From: Actinomycetes bacterium
GTDB taxonomy: Bacteria > Actinomycetota > Acidimicrobiia > Acidimicrobiales > RAAP-2
Direction: 5' to 3'
DNA: 16,698 nucleotides
Assembly: GCA_021784205.1 (NCBI GenBank)
Contig: JAJXTB010000050.1
Span: 1-16,698 of the forward strand
The notes under the pieces were generated by a model. That model was not told the DNA's origin. It worked only from the letters and a program-made list of their open reading frames with translations, and searched no databases. Shown in pieces: positions 7,301 through 14,537 of this stretch (position 1 is the stretch's first letter; each line of letters opens with the position of its first letter). Made by a program: the position numbers and the translations under genes.

Positions 7301-7630
7301 ATGGTCGCGCGACTGGTGCCGTCCGCCGACGATCCGGTCGAGCCCGAAGCGACGACACCCCTCACGATCACCGTCAACGGCGAGCGAATCGAGGGCAGAG
7401 CCGGTCAAACGCTCGCGGGTGTGCTGCTCGCCGCGGACATCGTGGCCTGGCGAGCCACGCCGTTTCATCACCGGCCGCGGGGCGCGTTCTGTGGCATCGG
7501 TGTCTGTTTCGACTGCCTGGTGGTCGTCAATGGCCAGCGCGACGTTCGGGCCTGTCAACGTCGTGCCGTCGACGGGGACGTGCTCGAATACGCCGTGGAG
7601 GCGCCGCTCGAGCGATCGGACGTCAAGTGA
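7301..7630 (+). CDS. [2Fe-2S] ferredoxin-like small subunit of the dehydrogenase
   Basis: Short iron-sulfur protein of 109 residues that probably passes electrons between the flavins of its neighbours. Cys64, Cys69, Cys72 and Cys85 form a CX4CX2CX12C plant-type [2Fe-2S] motif, preceded by ITVNGERIEGRAGQTLAGVLLAA, a ubiquitin-like ferredoxin fold (Fer2_4, seen in sarcosine oxidase alpha N-termini and in small subunits of proline/hydroxyproline dehydrogenases). The ATG immediately follows the TAG of the upstream gene, and its TGA overlaps the next GTG by 4 bases, so all three subunits are translationally coupled. The first 18 residues are a low-complexity acidic/proline leader. Confidence 0.9.
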   Translation: MVARLVPSADDPVEPEATTPLTITVNGERIEGRAGQTLAGVLLAADIVAWRATPFHHRPRGAFCGIGVCFDCLVVVNGQRDVRACQRRAVDGDVLEYAVEAPLERSDVK

Positions 7631-9039
7631 CGACGGTCCTGGTCATCGGTGCGGGTCCCGCGGGTCTCGCCGCGGCCCAGGCGGCGCTCGCGGCCGGAGC
7701 TCGCGTCACGCTCCTCGATGCGTCTGACGACGTGGGCGGCCAATACTGGCGGCACCTGCCACCCGAACGCCCGGTTCGACGCGAGCCAGCCCTGCACCAC
7801 CAATGGGCGACGTTCCAGTCGCTGCGCACGTCGCTCGAGCGTCACCCGCGCTGCGAGGTCGTCACCTCGGCGCACGTCTGGTCGATGAGCCGCGGCCAGA
7901 TCCACGTGGTGGTGGGTGCGCCCGATGGCGCCAATCGTGAGCCTCGCGCGTATCGGCCCGATGCCGTCGTGCTCGCGACCGGGTGCTTTGACCGGGCGCT
8001 GCCGGTCCCCGGCTGGGACCTTCCCGGGGTCTTCACCGCCGGGGGCGCGCAGGCGCTCGCCAAGGGCGAGCGGATCGCCGTCGGCCGGCGGGTCGTCGTC
8101 GCGGGGTCGGGACCATTCCTCTTGCCCGTCGCCGCATCATTGACCCAGTCCGCGAGCACCGTCGTGGGAATCTACGAGGCGAGTCACGCGTCGCGACTGG
8201 CGCGACAGTGGTTGAGCCGACCGTGGCAACTTCTCGCGACGCCCACCAAGGCCGTCGAGCTGGCGGGTTACGTGTCGACGCTCGCCCGACATCGAGTCCC
8301 CTACGTGACGGGTCACGCGGTCACCGCCATCGTCGGAGACGACCGCGTCGAATCGGTCGTGGTCAGCGCGCTTGACGCTTCCTGGCGGCCGATCGCGGGC
8401 AGCGAGCGAGTGGTTGTCGCCGACGCGGTCTGCCTCGGCCACGGCTTCACGCCCCGACTCGAATTGGCCATCGCGGCGGGCTGTCGCTTGACCGAGGATC
8501 GCTTCGTCGACGTCGACGACGAGCAGCGCACGAGCGTTGAGTCGGTCTACGCAGCCGGCGAGATCACGGGCATCGGCGGCGTCGACCTCGCGCTGGTTGA
8601 GGGTGCGCTCGCTGGACACGCGGCGGCTGGCGGCGACACCACGGTGCCGGCACAGCGCAAACTGCGCGAGCGACGGGCGGCGCTGCGCAGGTTCGCCGAG
8701 CGGCTCGAGCGCGCCCACGCGCTCGGCGAGGGCTGGACTGCCTGGCTGACCGACGAGACCATTGTCTGTCGGTGCGAGGACGTGAACGTCGCGAGTCTCC
8801 GAGCGGCGGTGGCCGCAACGGACTCGTCAGGGATGCGCTCGCTGAAGCTCCTCTCGCGCGCGGGCCTCGGCCCGTGCCAGGGTCGCGTGTGCGGCCGGAC
8901 GGTCGAGGCCTTCGTCCAAGCCAGCTCGCCCGGGGGCGACTCGCGTGGTTCGGGTTCGACTGACCGACGACCCATCGCCATGCCGATTCGCCTCGGCGAA
9001 CTGGCGACCATGGAGCGAAACGATCACGTCAATGAGTGA
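7627..9039 (+). CDS. FAD/NAD(P)-binding oxidoreductase with BFD-like [2Fe-2S] domain, alpha subunit of the dehydrogenase
   Basis: Flavoprotein of 470 residues resembling HcnB/OoxA-type alpha subunits. A Rossmann FAD site GAGPAG (8-13) is followed by DVGGQYWR. A second nucleotide site follows VVLATGCFDRALPVPGWDLPGVFTAGGAQ with VVVAGSGPFLLPVA. The C-terminus has a BFD-like cluster site, with Cys381 and Cys383 in VCRCEDV plus Cys417 and Cys422 in GLGPCQGRVC. A tail with RPIAMPIRLGELA matches the usual end of these subunits. It probably accepts electrons from the catalytic flavin and delivers them to an acceptor in the respiratory chain. The GTG start overlaps the ferredoxin-like gene by 4 bases. 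The acceptor and true complex composition are inferred. Confidence 0.88.
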   Translation: MTTVLVIGAGPAGLAAAQAALAAGARVTLLDASDDVGGQYWRHLPPERPVRREPALHHQWATFQSLRTSLERHPRCEVVTSAHVWSMSRGQIHVVVGAPDGANREPRAYRPDAVVLATGCFDRALPVPGWDLPGVFTAGGAQALAKGERIAVGRRVVVAGSGPFLLPVAASLTQSASTVVGIYEASHASRLARQWLSRPWQLLATPTKAVELAGYVSTLARHRVPYVTGHAVTAIVGDDRVESVVVSALDASWRPIAGSERVVVADAVCLGHGFTPRLELAIAAGCRLTEDRFVDVDDEQRTSVESVYAAGEITGIGGVDLALVEGALAGHAAAGGDTTVPAQRKLRERRAALRRFAERLERAHALGEGWTAWLTDETIVCRCEDVNVASLRAAVAATDSSGMRSLKLLSRAGLGPCQGRVCGRTVEAFVQASSPGGDSRGSGSTDRRPIAMPIRLGELATMERNDHVNE

Positions 9040-9065
9040 GTCACCGCAGTGAAAGGCCAGGGAAA

Positions 9066-9989
9066 ATGAACGACCACGCTAACTTCCGAGGAGTCATCGT
9101 CGCGACGGCGCTCGCGTTCAAGGAGGACGCCAGCGCCCCAGCCGGACTGGCCGTTGACTACGACCGGTTCGCTGAGCACTGTGACTGGTTGATACGAAAC
9201 GGCTGCCGTGGGATCGGGCCGAACGGATCGCTCGGTGAGTACTCGTCACTCACCGACGACGAGCGGCGCAAGGTCGTCCAGGTAGCGGTCGACACGGTCG
9301 GGGATCGGGGCATTGTCGTGGCGGGCGTGCACGGGGTCGGCTGGCATCAGGCGCAGCAGTGGGCCCGCTACGCCCAGGAAGATGGCGCGCACGGTGTGCT
9401 CTTGCTGCCGCCAACGATCTATCGGGCCTCGGACGATGAGGTGGTCGAGCACTTCAGTCGTGTTGCCGAGGTCGGCATCCCGATCATGGCCTACAACAAT
9501 CCCTTCGACACCAAGGTTGACTTGGTTCCCTCACTCGTCGCGCGACTGGCGGAGATCCCCGAGGTCCAAGCGGTTAAGGAGTTCTCGGGCGACGTGCGAC
9601 GCATCATGGAGATCAAGGAGCTCTGTGACATCGACGTGGTCGCCGGAGCCGACGATCTCTTGTTCGAGTCGATCGTGGCTGGGGCGGTCGGCTGGTTCGC
9701 GGGCTATCCCAACGCCTTCCCTCGCGAGGCCGTCGAGATATACGACCTGGCGATGGCGGGGAACTACGCCGAGGCGAAGGAGCTCTACGAGAACCTCGTG
9801 ACCGTGTTCCGCTGGGACTCGCGCGTCGAGTTCGTCCAGGCCATCAAGCTGTCGATCGACATCGCCGGCCAGAGCTTCGGTGGGCCGACCCGCCCCCCGC
9901 GTGGCCCACTCAGCCCGCAGAACGAGGCGCGCGTTCGCGCCGACACCGCCAGGGCCCTCAACTACCTGGCCTCGCGAGCGAAGCGGTAG
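9066..9989 (+). CDS. Dihydrodipicolinate synthase/NAL family enzyme, likely 1-pyrroline-4-hydroxy-2-carboxylate deaminase
   Basis: TIM-barrel Schiff-base lyase of 307 residues. The predicted reaction converts pyrroline-4-hydroxy-2-carboxylate to 2-oxoglutarate semialdehyde plus ammonia (the role called HypD/LhpC). Family marks are GPNGSLGEYSSLTDDER (51-67, the GxxGE substrate carboxylate loop), catalytic Tyr143 in MAYNNP, and the Schiff-base lysine Lys171 in VQAVKEFSGD. The frame stays open to a GTG at 9036 that overlaps the previous stop, but ATG 9066 has a better family N-terminus and AGGG/GAAAGG just upstream. Because DHDPS-family paralogues share this motif set, the specific reaction rests on operon context: dehydrogenase before it, epimerase and semialdehyde dehydrogenase after it. 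Confidence 0.88.
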   Translation: MNDHANFRGVIVATALAFKEDASAPAGLAVDYDRFAEHCDWLIRNGCRGIGPNGSLGEYSSLTDDERRKVVQVAVDTVGDRGIVVAGVHGVGWHQAQQWARYAQEDGAHGVLLLPPTIYRASDDEVVEHFSRVAEVGIPIMAYNNPFDTKVDLVPSLVARLAEIPEVQAVKEFSGDVRRIMEIKELCDIDVVAGADDLLFESIVAGAVGWFAGYPNAFPREAVEIYDLAMAGNYAEAKELYENLVTVFRWDSRVEFVQAIKLSIDIAGQSFGGPTRPPRGPLSPQNEARVRADTARALNYLASRAKR

Positions 9990-9994
9990 GCGTC

Positions 9995-10996
9995 ATGCGA
10001 GCGAGTCGAGTCATCACGGCGGTCGATTCACACACCGAGGGCATGCCCACCAGGGTGGTTACGGGCGGTGTGGGCGTGATCCCCGGCGACACCATGAACG
10101 ACAAACGGCTGTTCTTCATCGAGCACCTCGACGACATCCGTAAGTTCTTAATGTTCGAGCCCCGCGGACACGGTGCGATGAGCGGTGCGATTCTGCAGCC
10201 CTCGACGCGCCCTGACGCCGAGTGGGGCGTGGTCTACATCGAGGTGTCGGGCTGCCTGCCGATGTGCGGTCACGGCACAATCGGACTCGCCACGGTGCTC
10301 GTCGAGACGGGCATGGTCGAGGCGGTGGAACCCGTCACCACGATCCGCCTCGACACGCCGGCCGGTCTCGTCATCGCGCGCGTCAGCGTCTCGGATGGGC
10401 ACGCCGACTCGGTGACCATCGAGAACGTCCCGTCCTTCGTCGTCCGCCTGGACGACGTGGTCGAGGTCCCGGACGTCGGCGCGGTACCCTACAGCCTCGC
10501 CTTCGGGGGCAATTTCTACGCCATCGTGAACCTCGAGGACGTCGGACTCACCTTCGATCGTTCGCGTCAACACGAGATCACCGACGTAGGCCTGGCGATC
10601 ATGGCCGCGATCAACAAGTCTGCGCCGCCGCATCACCCCGAGACGGCGGGCGTCGACCACTGCCATCACGTCGAGTTCCTCGCACCGGGATCGACCGCCC
10701 AACGCTCGCGCCACGCCATGTGCATCTATCCGGGCTGGTTCGACCGGTCGCCGTGCGGCACGGGGACTTCCGCGCGGATGGCCGAACTCTGGGCGCGCGG
10801 CGACCTCGCGATCGGGCAGGACTTCGAGAACGAGTCCTTCATCGGTACGCGATTCATCGGTCGGATCATCGCCGAGACCGATGTCGCCGGGATACCCGCG
10901 ATCGTCCCAACGATCACGGGCCGTGCGTGGGTCACGGGTCTGGCGCAGTACGTCTATGACCCGAGTGATCCATTCCCAACGGGATTCGAGTTCTAG
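9995..10996 (+). CDS. Proline racemase family protein, likely 4-hydroxyproline 2-epimerase
   Basis: Cofactor-independent two-base epimerase of 333 residues, predicted to interconvert trans-4-hydroxy-L-proline and cis-4-hydroxy-D-proline, the entry step of the pathway. Both catalytic cysteines are present: Cys91 in PMCGHGTIG and Cys254 in DRSPCGTGTSA. Other family marks are DSHTEGMPTRVV near the N-terminus, PRGHGAMSG, LAFGGNFYAIV, and FIGTRFIGRI with the end ITGRAWVTGLAQYVYDPSDPFPTGF. The HCHHVEF stretch around residue 225 is typical of hydroxyproline-specific members rather than proline racemase, as far as I recall. ATG start 5 bases after the deaminase stop. Confidence 0.9.
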   Translation: MRASRVITAVDSHTEGMPTRVVTGGVGVIPGDTMNDKRLFFIEHLDDIRKFLMFEPRGHGAMSGAILQPSTRPDAEWGVVYIEVSGCLPMCGHGTIGLATVLVETGMVEAVEPVTTIRLDTPAGLVIARVSVSDGHADSVTIENVPSFVVRLDDVVEVPDVGAVPYSLAFGGNFYAIVNLEDVGLTFDRSRQHEITDVGLAIMAAINKSAPPHHPETAGVDHCHHVEFLAPGSTAQRSRHAMCIYPGWFDRSPCGTGTSARMAELWARGDLAIGQDFENESFIGTRFIGRIIAETDVAGIPAIVPTITGRAWVTGLAQYVYDPSDPFPTGFEF

Positions 10997-10997
10997 G

Positions 10998-12533
10998 GTG
11001 ACGACTCGACACGAAGCAGTCGAACCCGAGGTAACGGGTGAGGAGCAACTCGAACGGTGCGCCCAGGACGCGGTGGTGGCCTTCGAGCAGTGGTCGGTGA
11101 TGGCGCCGCCGGCCCGGGCCCGGGCGCTGGTCGCTGCGGCCGATGGGCTGTGCGAGTTCGACGACGAACTCGTGGCGCTCGCGATGGGAGAGACGGGACT
11201 CGCCGAGTCTCGGCTGCGCGGCGAACTAAATCGCACGGCGGTCCAACTACGCCTGTTCGCTGACGTCGTGGTGGATGGCGACTACCTCGACGTGCGTATT
11301 GACGCCGCTGACGCCGATTTCGCTCTCGGGGCCCGGCCCGATCTTCGTCGCGCGCTCGTCCCGCTCGGTCCCGTGCTCAACTTCTCGGGCGGCAACTTCC
11401 CCTTCGCGTTCTCCGTCGCCGGTGGCGACACCGCGTCAGCGCTCGCCGCTGGTTGTTCGGTCATCGTGAAGGCGCACCCCGGGCACCCCGCGCTCTCGCG
11501 GCGCACCGCCGAGGTGGTCGCCGCCGCACTCGCGGGCGCGGGGGCGCCAGCGAACACGCTGCAGGTGATCTTCGGACAGGACCAGGGCGTGGCGATGCTG
11601 GCCGACGGGCGAATTCGCGCGGCCACCTTCACCGGTTCGATTCGCGCGGGGCGGCTGCTGGCCGACGTCGCCGCACGTCGCCCGAGGCCGATCCCCTTCT
11701 ACGGCGAACTGGGCAGCGTGAATCCCCAGTTCGTCACGCGCGCCAGGCTCGCCGAGGACGTCGCGGAGCTCGGCGCGGGATTCGTCGCGAGCGTGGCGTC
11801 GTCGGCTGGCCAGTTCTGCACCAAGCCCGGTTTCCTCTTCGTGAGTGACGTGTCGGCGCTTGCGGGACCCATCCGCGCCGCCGCCGAGCAGGTGGCCGAG
11901 CACCGGATGCTCAACCCTCGAATTGCCGCGGGCTATGGCCGCCGGCGCGAGGAGGTGCTAGCCACCCCGGGGGTCGAGGTCATCGCGTTGGGATCGATGC
12001 GCGTCGACGAGAACGCCCAGGGTTGGGTGACGCCCACCATCGTGTCCGTTGACGTGCCAGCGCTCCAGGCGGCCGGAGCGACACTGCTCGACGAGTCGTT
12101 CGGACCGCTCGCGATTCTCGTGCAGTACGAGGAGGAATCGTCGCTCGCCGAACTCGCCGGGCGACTGTTTCCGGGCAACCTCACGAGCGGCGTCCACGCG
12201 CTCGTCGACGAGTCGACGCCGGCGCTCGTCGCGCTTCTTGACCAGCTGCAGTCGTGCGCTGGTCGCGTCCTCTTCAATGGTTGGCCGACCGGCGTGGCCG
12301 TCACGCCGGCCATGCAGCACGGTGGTCCGTGGCCCGCCACGACGGCTGACGTCGCCACGTCGGTGGGCACCGCGGCGATCGGGCGATTCCTGCGCGGGGT
12401 CAGCTATCAGAACTTCCCCCAGCACCTCTTGGCACCGATGCTGCGCGACGACAACCCCTGGGGCGTGCCCCAGCGCCTCGCGCCGGCGGGCGAGTCGACG
12501 AGCTGGGGCGACCGGTCGCGCGATCCGCGATGA
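10998..12533 (+). CDS. Aldehyde dehydrogenase, likely 2-oxoglutarate semialdehyde dehydrogenase
   Basis: Oxidises 2-oxoglutarate semialdehyde to 2-oxoglutarate with NAD(P)+, the last step before the TCA cycle. It has 511 residues. The sequence follows the hydroxyproline-inducible (type III) KGSADH pattern closely: RLFADVVVDGDYLDVRID, RPDLRRALVPLGPVLNFSGGNFPFAFSVAGGDTASALAAGC, then VKAHPGHPALS. Catalytic Cys274 is in SSAGQFCTKPG and the general base is Glu237 in FYGELGSVNP. The frame is open upstream inside the epimerase gene, but the GTG at 10998, one base after the epimerase TAG, gives the natural start. About 20 residues found at the N-terminus of many homologues are missing, so the protein begins short. 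It ends one base from the stop of the convergent operon. Confidence 0.88.
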   Translation: MTTRHEAVEPEVTGEEQLERCAQDAVVAFEQWSVMAPPARARALVAAADGLCEFDDELVALAMGETGLAESRLRGELNRTAVQLRLFADVVVDGDYLDVRIDAADADFALGARPDLRRALVPLGPVLNFSGGNFPFAFSVAGGDTASALAAGCSVIVKAHPGHPALSRRTAEVVAAALAGAGAPANTLQVIFGQDQGVAMLADGRIRAATFTGSIRAGRLLADVAARRPRPIPFYGELGSVNPQFVTRARLAEDVAELGAGFVASVASSAGQFCTKPGFLFVSDVSALAGPIRAAAEQVAEHRMLNPRIAAGYGRRREEVLATPGVEVIALGSMRVDENAQGWVTPTIVSVDVPALQAAGATLLDESFGPLAILVQYEEESSLAELAGRLFPGNLTSGVHALVDESTPALVALLDQLQSCAGRVLFNGWPTGVAVTPAMQHGGPWPATTADVATSVGTAAIGRFLRGVSYQNFPQHLLAPMLRDDNPWGVPQRLAPAGESTSWGDRSRDPR

Positions 12534-12534
12534 G

Positions 12535-13479
12535 TCAGCGCTCGCCCGCGGCGAGCCGAGTGCGGTAGCACGCCACGGCGACCACGAGGTCCTCCCAGGG
12601 CATGCCGGTGCTCTTGAAGATCCGGGGCCGCGCGTGGTCGACGGCGACCGCACCGGTCACGACGTCGCGCATGGCGACGAGCGTCGAGCCGGTCACGTAG
12701 CCCTCGGCTACGGCCATCACGACGTCACCGGCCTCGCGCAGGGCGACCTCGGGATCCTCGACCACGACCTGGGCGCGCCCCATCATCGTGCCGTCGAGCT
12801 CGCGGGCATCGACCTCGTGCGAGCCGACGGCGATCACGCACGCATCGGCGAGAACGGTCGCGCCGTCGAAGAGGGGCGTGCGTGCCGTGGTCGCACAGAC
12901 GATGACCTGGGCGCTCGAGACGTCAGCGGGCGAACCGTGCCGTGCCCGAACGCCTTCGGCGACGAGCCGCTCGACGAGTGCGCCACGGTGGCCGGGGTCG
13001 CGCGCCACGATGCTCACCGTGTCGATCGCCCGGATGGCGCGCATCGCCGCCACGTGGCCCCACGCCTGGGTTCCTGCGCCAAAGACGACGAGGTGGTCAA
13101 TTCGCTCGGGTGCGAGGAAGTCCGCCGCGGCCGCGGAAACGGCGGGCGTGCGCAGTGCCGTGAGAGCCTGCCCGTCCAGGAAGGCCACCGGCACGAGGGT
13201 TGTGGCGTCCATGAGGACGTAGACACCGTGGATTCGCTCCAAGCCCTTGGCGGGGTTCTCGGGCGCCACTGTCGACACCTTCGCGCCGACGAACTCGCCG
13301 AAGCGCGAGGGCATGTAGAGCAACTGACCATGATCGAGAACATCGATCACTCGAGCGAGGTCGTGGCCGGGATCGAGCCCTTCGCGCAGGTCGTGCTGGA
13401 TCGCCCGGATCGCATCGGCCATGCTGACCGAGCCAAACAGCTCCTCACCCGACATCCAGGCCATGCGTGCATCGCTCAT
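12535..13479 (-). CDS. Ornithine cyclodeaminase/mu-crystallin family protein, likely delta1-pyrroline-2-carboxylate reductase
   Basis: NAD(P)-dependent reductase of 314 residues. The family (LhpI-type) reduces delta1-pyrroline-2-carboxylate to L-proline in 3-hydroxyproline breakdown; true ornithine cyclodeaminase and ketimine reductases are the alternatives. Visible marks are GAKVST with Lys67, LDGQALTALRTPAVSAAAADFLA with Arg110-Thr111, the dinucleotide site VVFGAGTQAWGHV (about 131-143) and the closing KSTGMPWEDLVVAVACY. It is the third gene of the minus-strand operon and overlaps the preceding proline-racemase-family gene by 4 bases (ATGA). Its partner genes make imines from 3-hydroxyprolines, which supports the reductase role over ornithine cyclodeamination. 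No Shine-Dalgarno stands out, so translation may depend on coupling. Confidence 0.87.
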   Translation of the reverse strand: MSDARMAWMSGEELFGSVSMADAIRAIQHDLREGLDPGHDLARVIDVLDHGQLLYMPSRFGEFVGAKVSTVAPENPAKGLERIHGVYVLMDATTLVPVAFLDGQALTALRTPAVSAAAADFLAPERIDHLVVFGAGTQAWGHVAAMRAIRAIDTVSIVARDPGHRGALVERLVAEGVRARHGSPADVSSAQVIVCATTARTPLFDGATVLADACVIAVGSHEVDARELDGTMMGRAQVVVEDPEVALREAGDVVMAVAEGYVTGSTLVAMRDVVTGAVAVDHARPRIFKSTGMPWEDLVVAVACYRTRLAAGER

Positions 13480-14492
13480 AGGAGGAATCCCACCCCGACG
13501 GGATCGGCGGGGTCGACCGTGAAGACACCCACACTGGTCTGGTAGGCCATGCCTTCGATCGACGGGATGATGGACCCGGGCGGTCCGTCGTCGGTGGCGC
13601 GAAAGCGCCCGATGAACCGGGTGCCCACGATCGAGTCGTGGACCAGTTCCTCACCTGCCGTCAGGCGCCCGTCGTCAGCGAGCAGCGCGAGGCGGGCGGC
13701 GGTGCCCGAGCCGCAGGGCGATCGGTCGATGCGTCCGTCGGCGAATACGGTGACGTTTCGCTGGTGGAGCCCGCGCTCGCTTCGACCGAGGTCGTCGACG
13801 ATGATGGTGCCGTAGATGCCGCTGAGGCGGGGATCGCGCGGGTGCACGGCGACCTCGGTGTCATTGAGCGCCCACTTGATCTCGCGCCCGAGCGCGCGGA
13901 GTGCCGGGGCGTGCGCGGGCGTCACCTCGAGTCCGAGGGCCGAGGCGGGCACCGAGGCGTAGAGTGCGCCACCGTAGGCAACGTCGACGCTCAGGGGCCC
14001 GATCGAGCTCGCAACGGCGACGTCACGTCGCACGGGGTAGGACGGCACGTTCTCAAACGTCACCGAAGTGACGGACCCACCAACCTGGGCGACGCGGGCC
14101 GTGACTCGACCCGACGGCACGTCAATCGTGACGGGCGTCACGCCGTCGGGGTCGCCGTGGACGCGGCCGCTCTGGATCGCCCAAGCGCCGAGGGCGATGG
14201 TGCCGTGACCACAGGCGGTCGAATAGCCGTCATTATGAAAGAACAGCACCCCGAAATCCGCGCCATCGTCGTCGGGTTCGACGACGAAGCACCCGTACAT
14301 GTCGCCGTGACCCCGCGGCTCTCGACAGAGCGTCTTGCGAATGACCTCAACGTCGGGGGAGCGCTGCGCGGCGACGCGCTTGGCCGCGACCGTCGGCCCG
14401 TCAAGTGGTGCGACGCTGTCATGAATGATCCGAAACGGCTCGCCGGCCGTGTGGTAGTCGATGAAGGGGATCCTGTCGAGTCGCGTCGCCAC
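13476..14492 (-). CDS. Second proline racemase family protein, trans-3-hydroxyproline dehydratase-like but with both catalytic Cys
   Basis: 338 residues, GTG start; an in-frame stop lies 15-18 bases upstream, so no longer form is possible. Overall it looks like trans-3-hydroxy-L-proline dehydratase (human L3HYPDH-like): IDYHTAGEPFRII, LCREPRGHGDMYG, VLFFHNDGYSTACGHGTIALG, VDVAYGGALYASV, SGIYGTIIVDD. However, it keeps both two-base cysteines: Cys94 (ACGHGT) and Cys260 (DRSPCGSGTAAR). The characterised human dehydratase has Thr at the second position. The protein could therefore be a 3-hydroxyproline 2-epimerase, a dehydratase using a Cys pair, or another proline-analogue epimerase. It lies 45 bases downstream of the enolase-superfamily gene and overlaps the reductase gene, so it probably supplies or shares that pathway. 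Confidence 0.85.
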   Translation of the reverse strand: MATRLDRIPFIDYHTAGEPFRIIHDSVAPLDGPTVAAKRVAAQRSPDVEVIRKTLCREPRGHGDMYGCFVVEPDDDGADFGVLFFHNDGYSTACGHGTIALGAWAIQSGRVHGDPDGVTPVTIDVPSGRVTARVAQVGGSVTSVTFENVPSYPVRRDVAVASSIGPLSVDVAYGGALYASVPASALGLEVTPAHAPALRALGREIKWALNDTEVAVHPRDPRLSGIYGTIIVDDLGRSERGLHQRNVTVFADGRIDRSPCGSGTAARLALLADDGRLTAGEELVHDSIVGTRFIGRFRATDDGPPGSIIPSIEGMAYQTSVGVFTVDPADPVGVGFLL

Positions 14493-14537
14493 GTCAGGAC
14501 CACACCGCTACGTCACCAGGCGTGGCTGGCGCGCCCG

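Noticed and set aside
6374..7558. 394-codon minus-strand open frame opposite the FAD oxidoreductase
   Set aside because: Antisense shadow of a gene with clear FAD motifs; composition is Arg/Gly/Asp-rich and without family features.
10881..10997. Upstream extension of the aldehyde dehydrogenase
   Set aside because: It lies within the epimerase gene and has no dehydrogenase similarity; the GTG right after the epimerase stop fits the operon spacing.
12049..13545. Long plus-strand open frame of 498 codons across the aldehyde dehydrogenase end and the reductase gene
   Set aside because: It overlaps two well-supported genes, its translation is Arg/Ser/His-rich low-complexity typical of high-GC shadow frames, and it has no domain motif or ribosome binding site.
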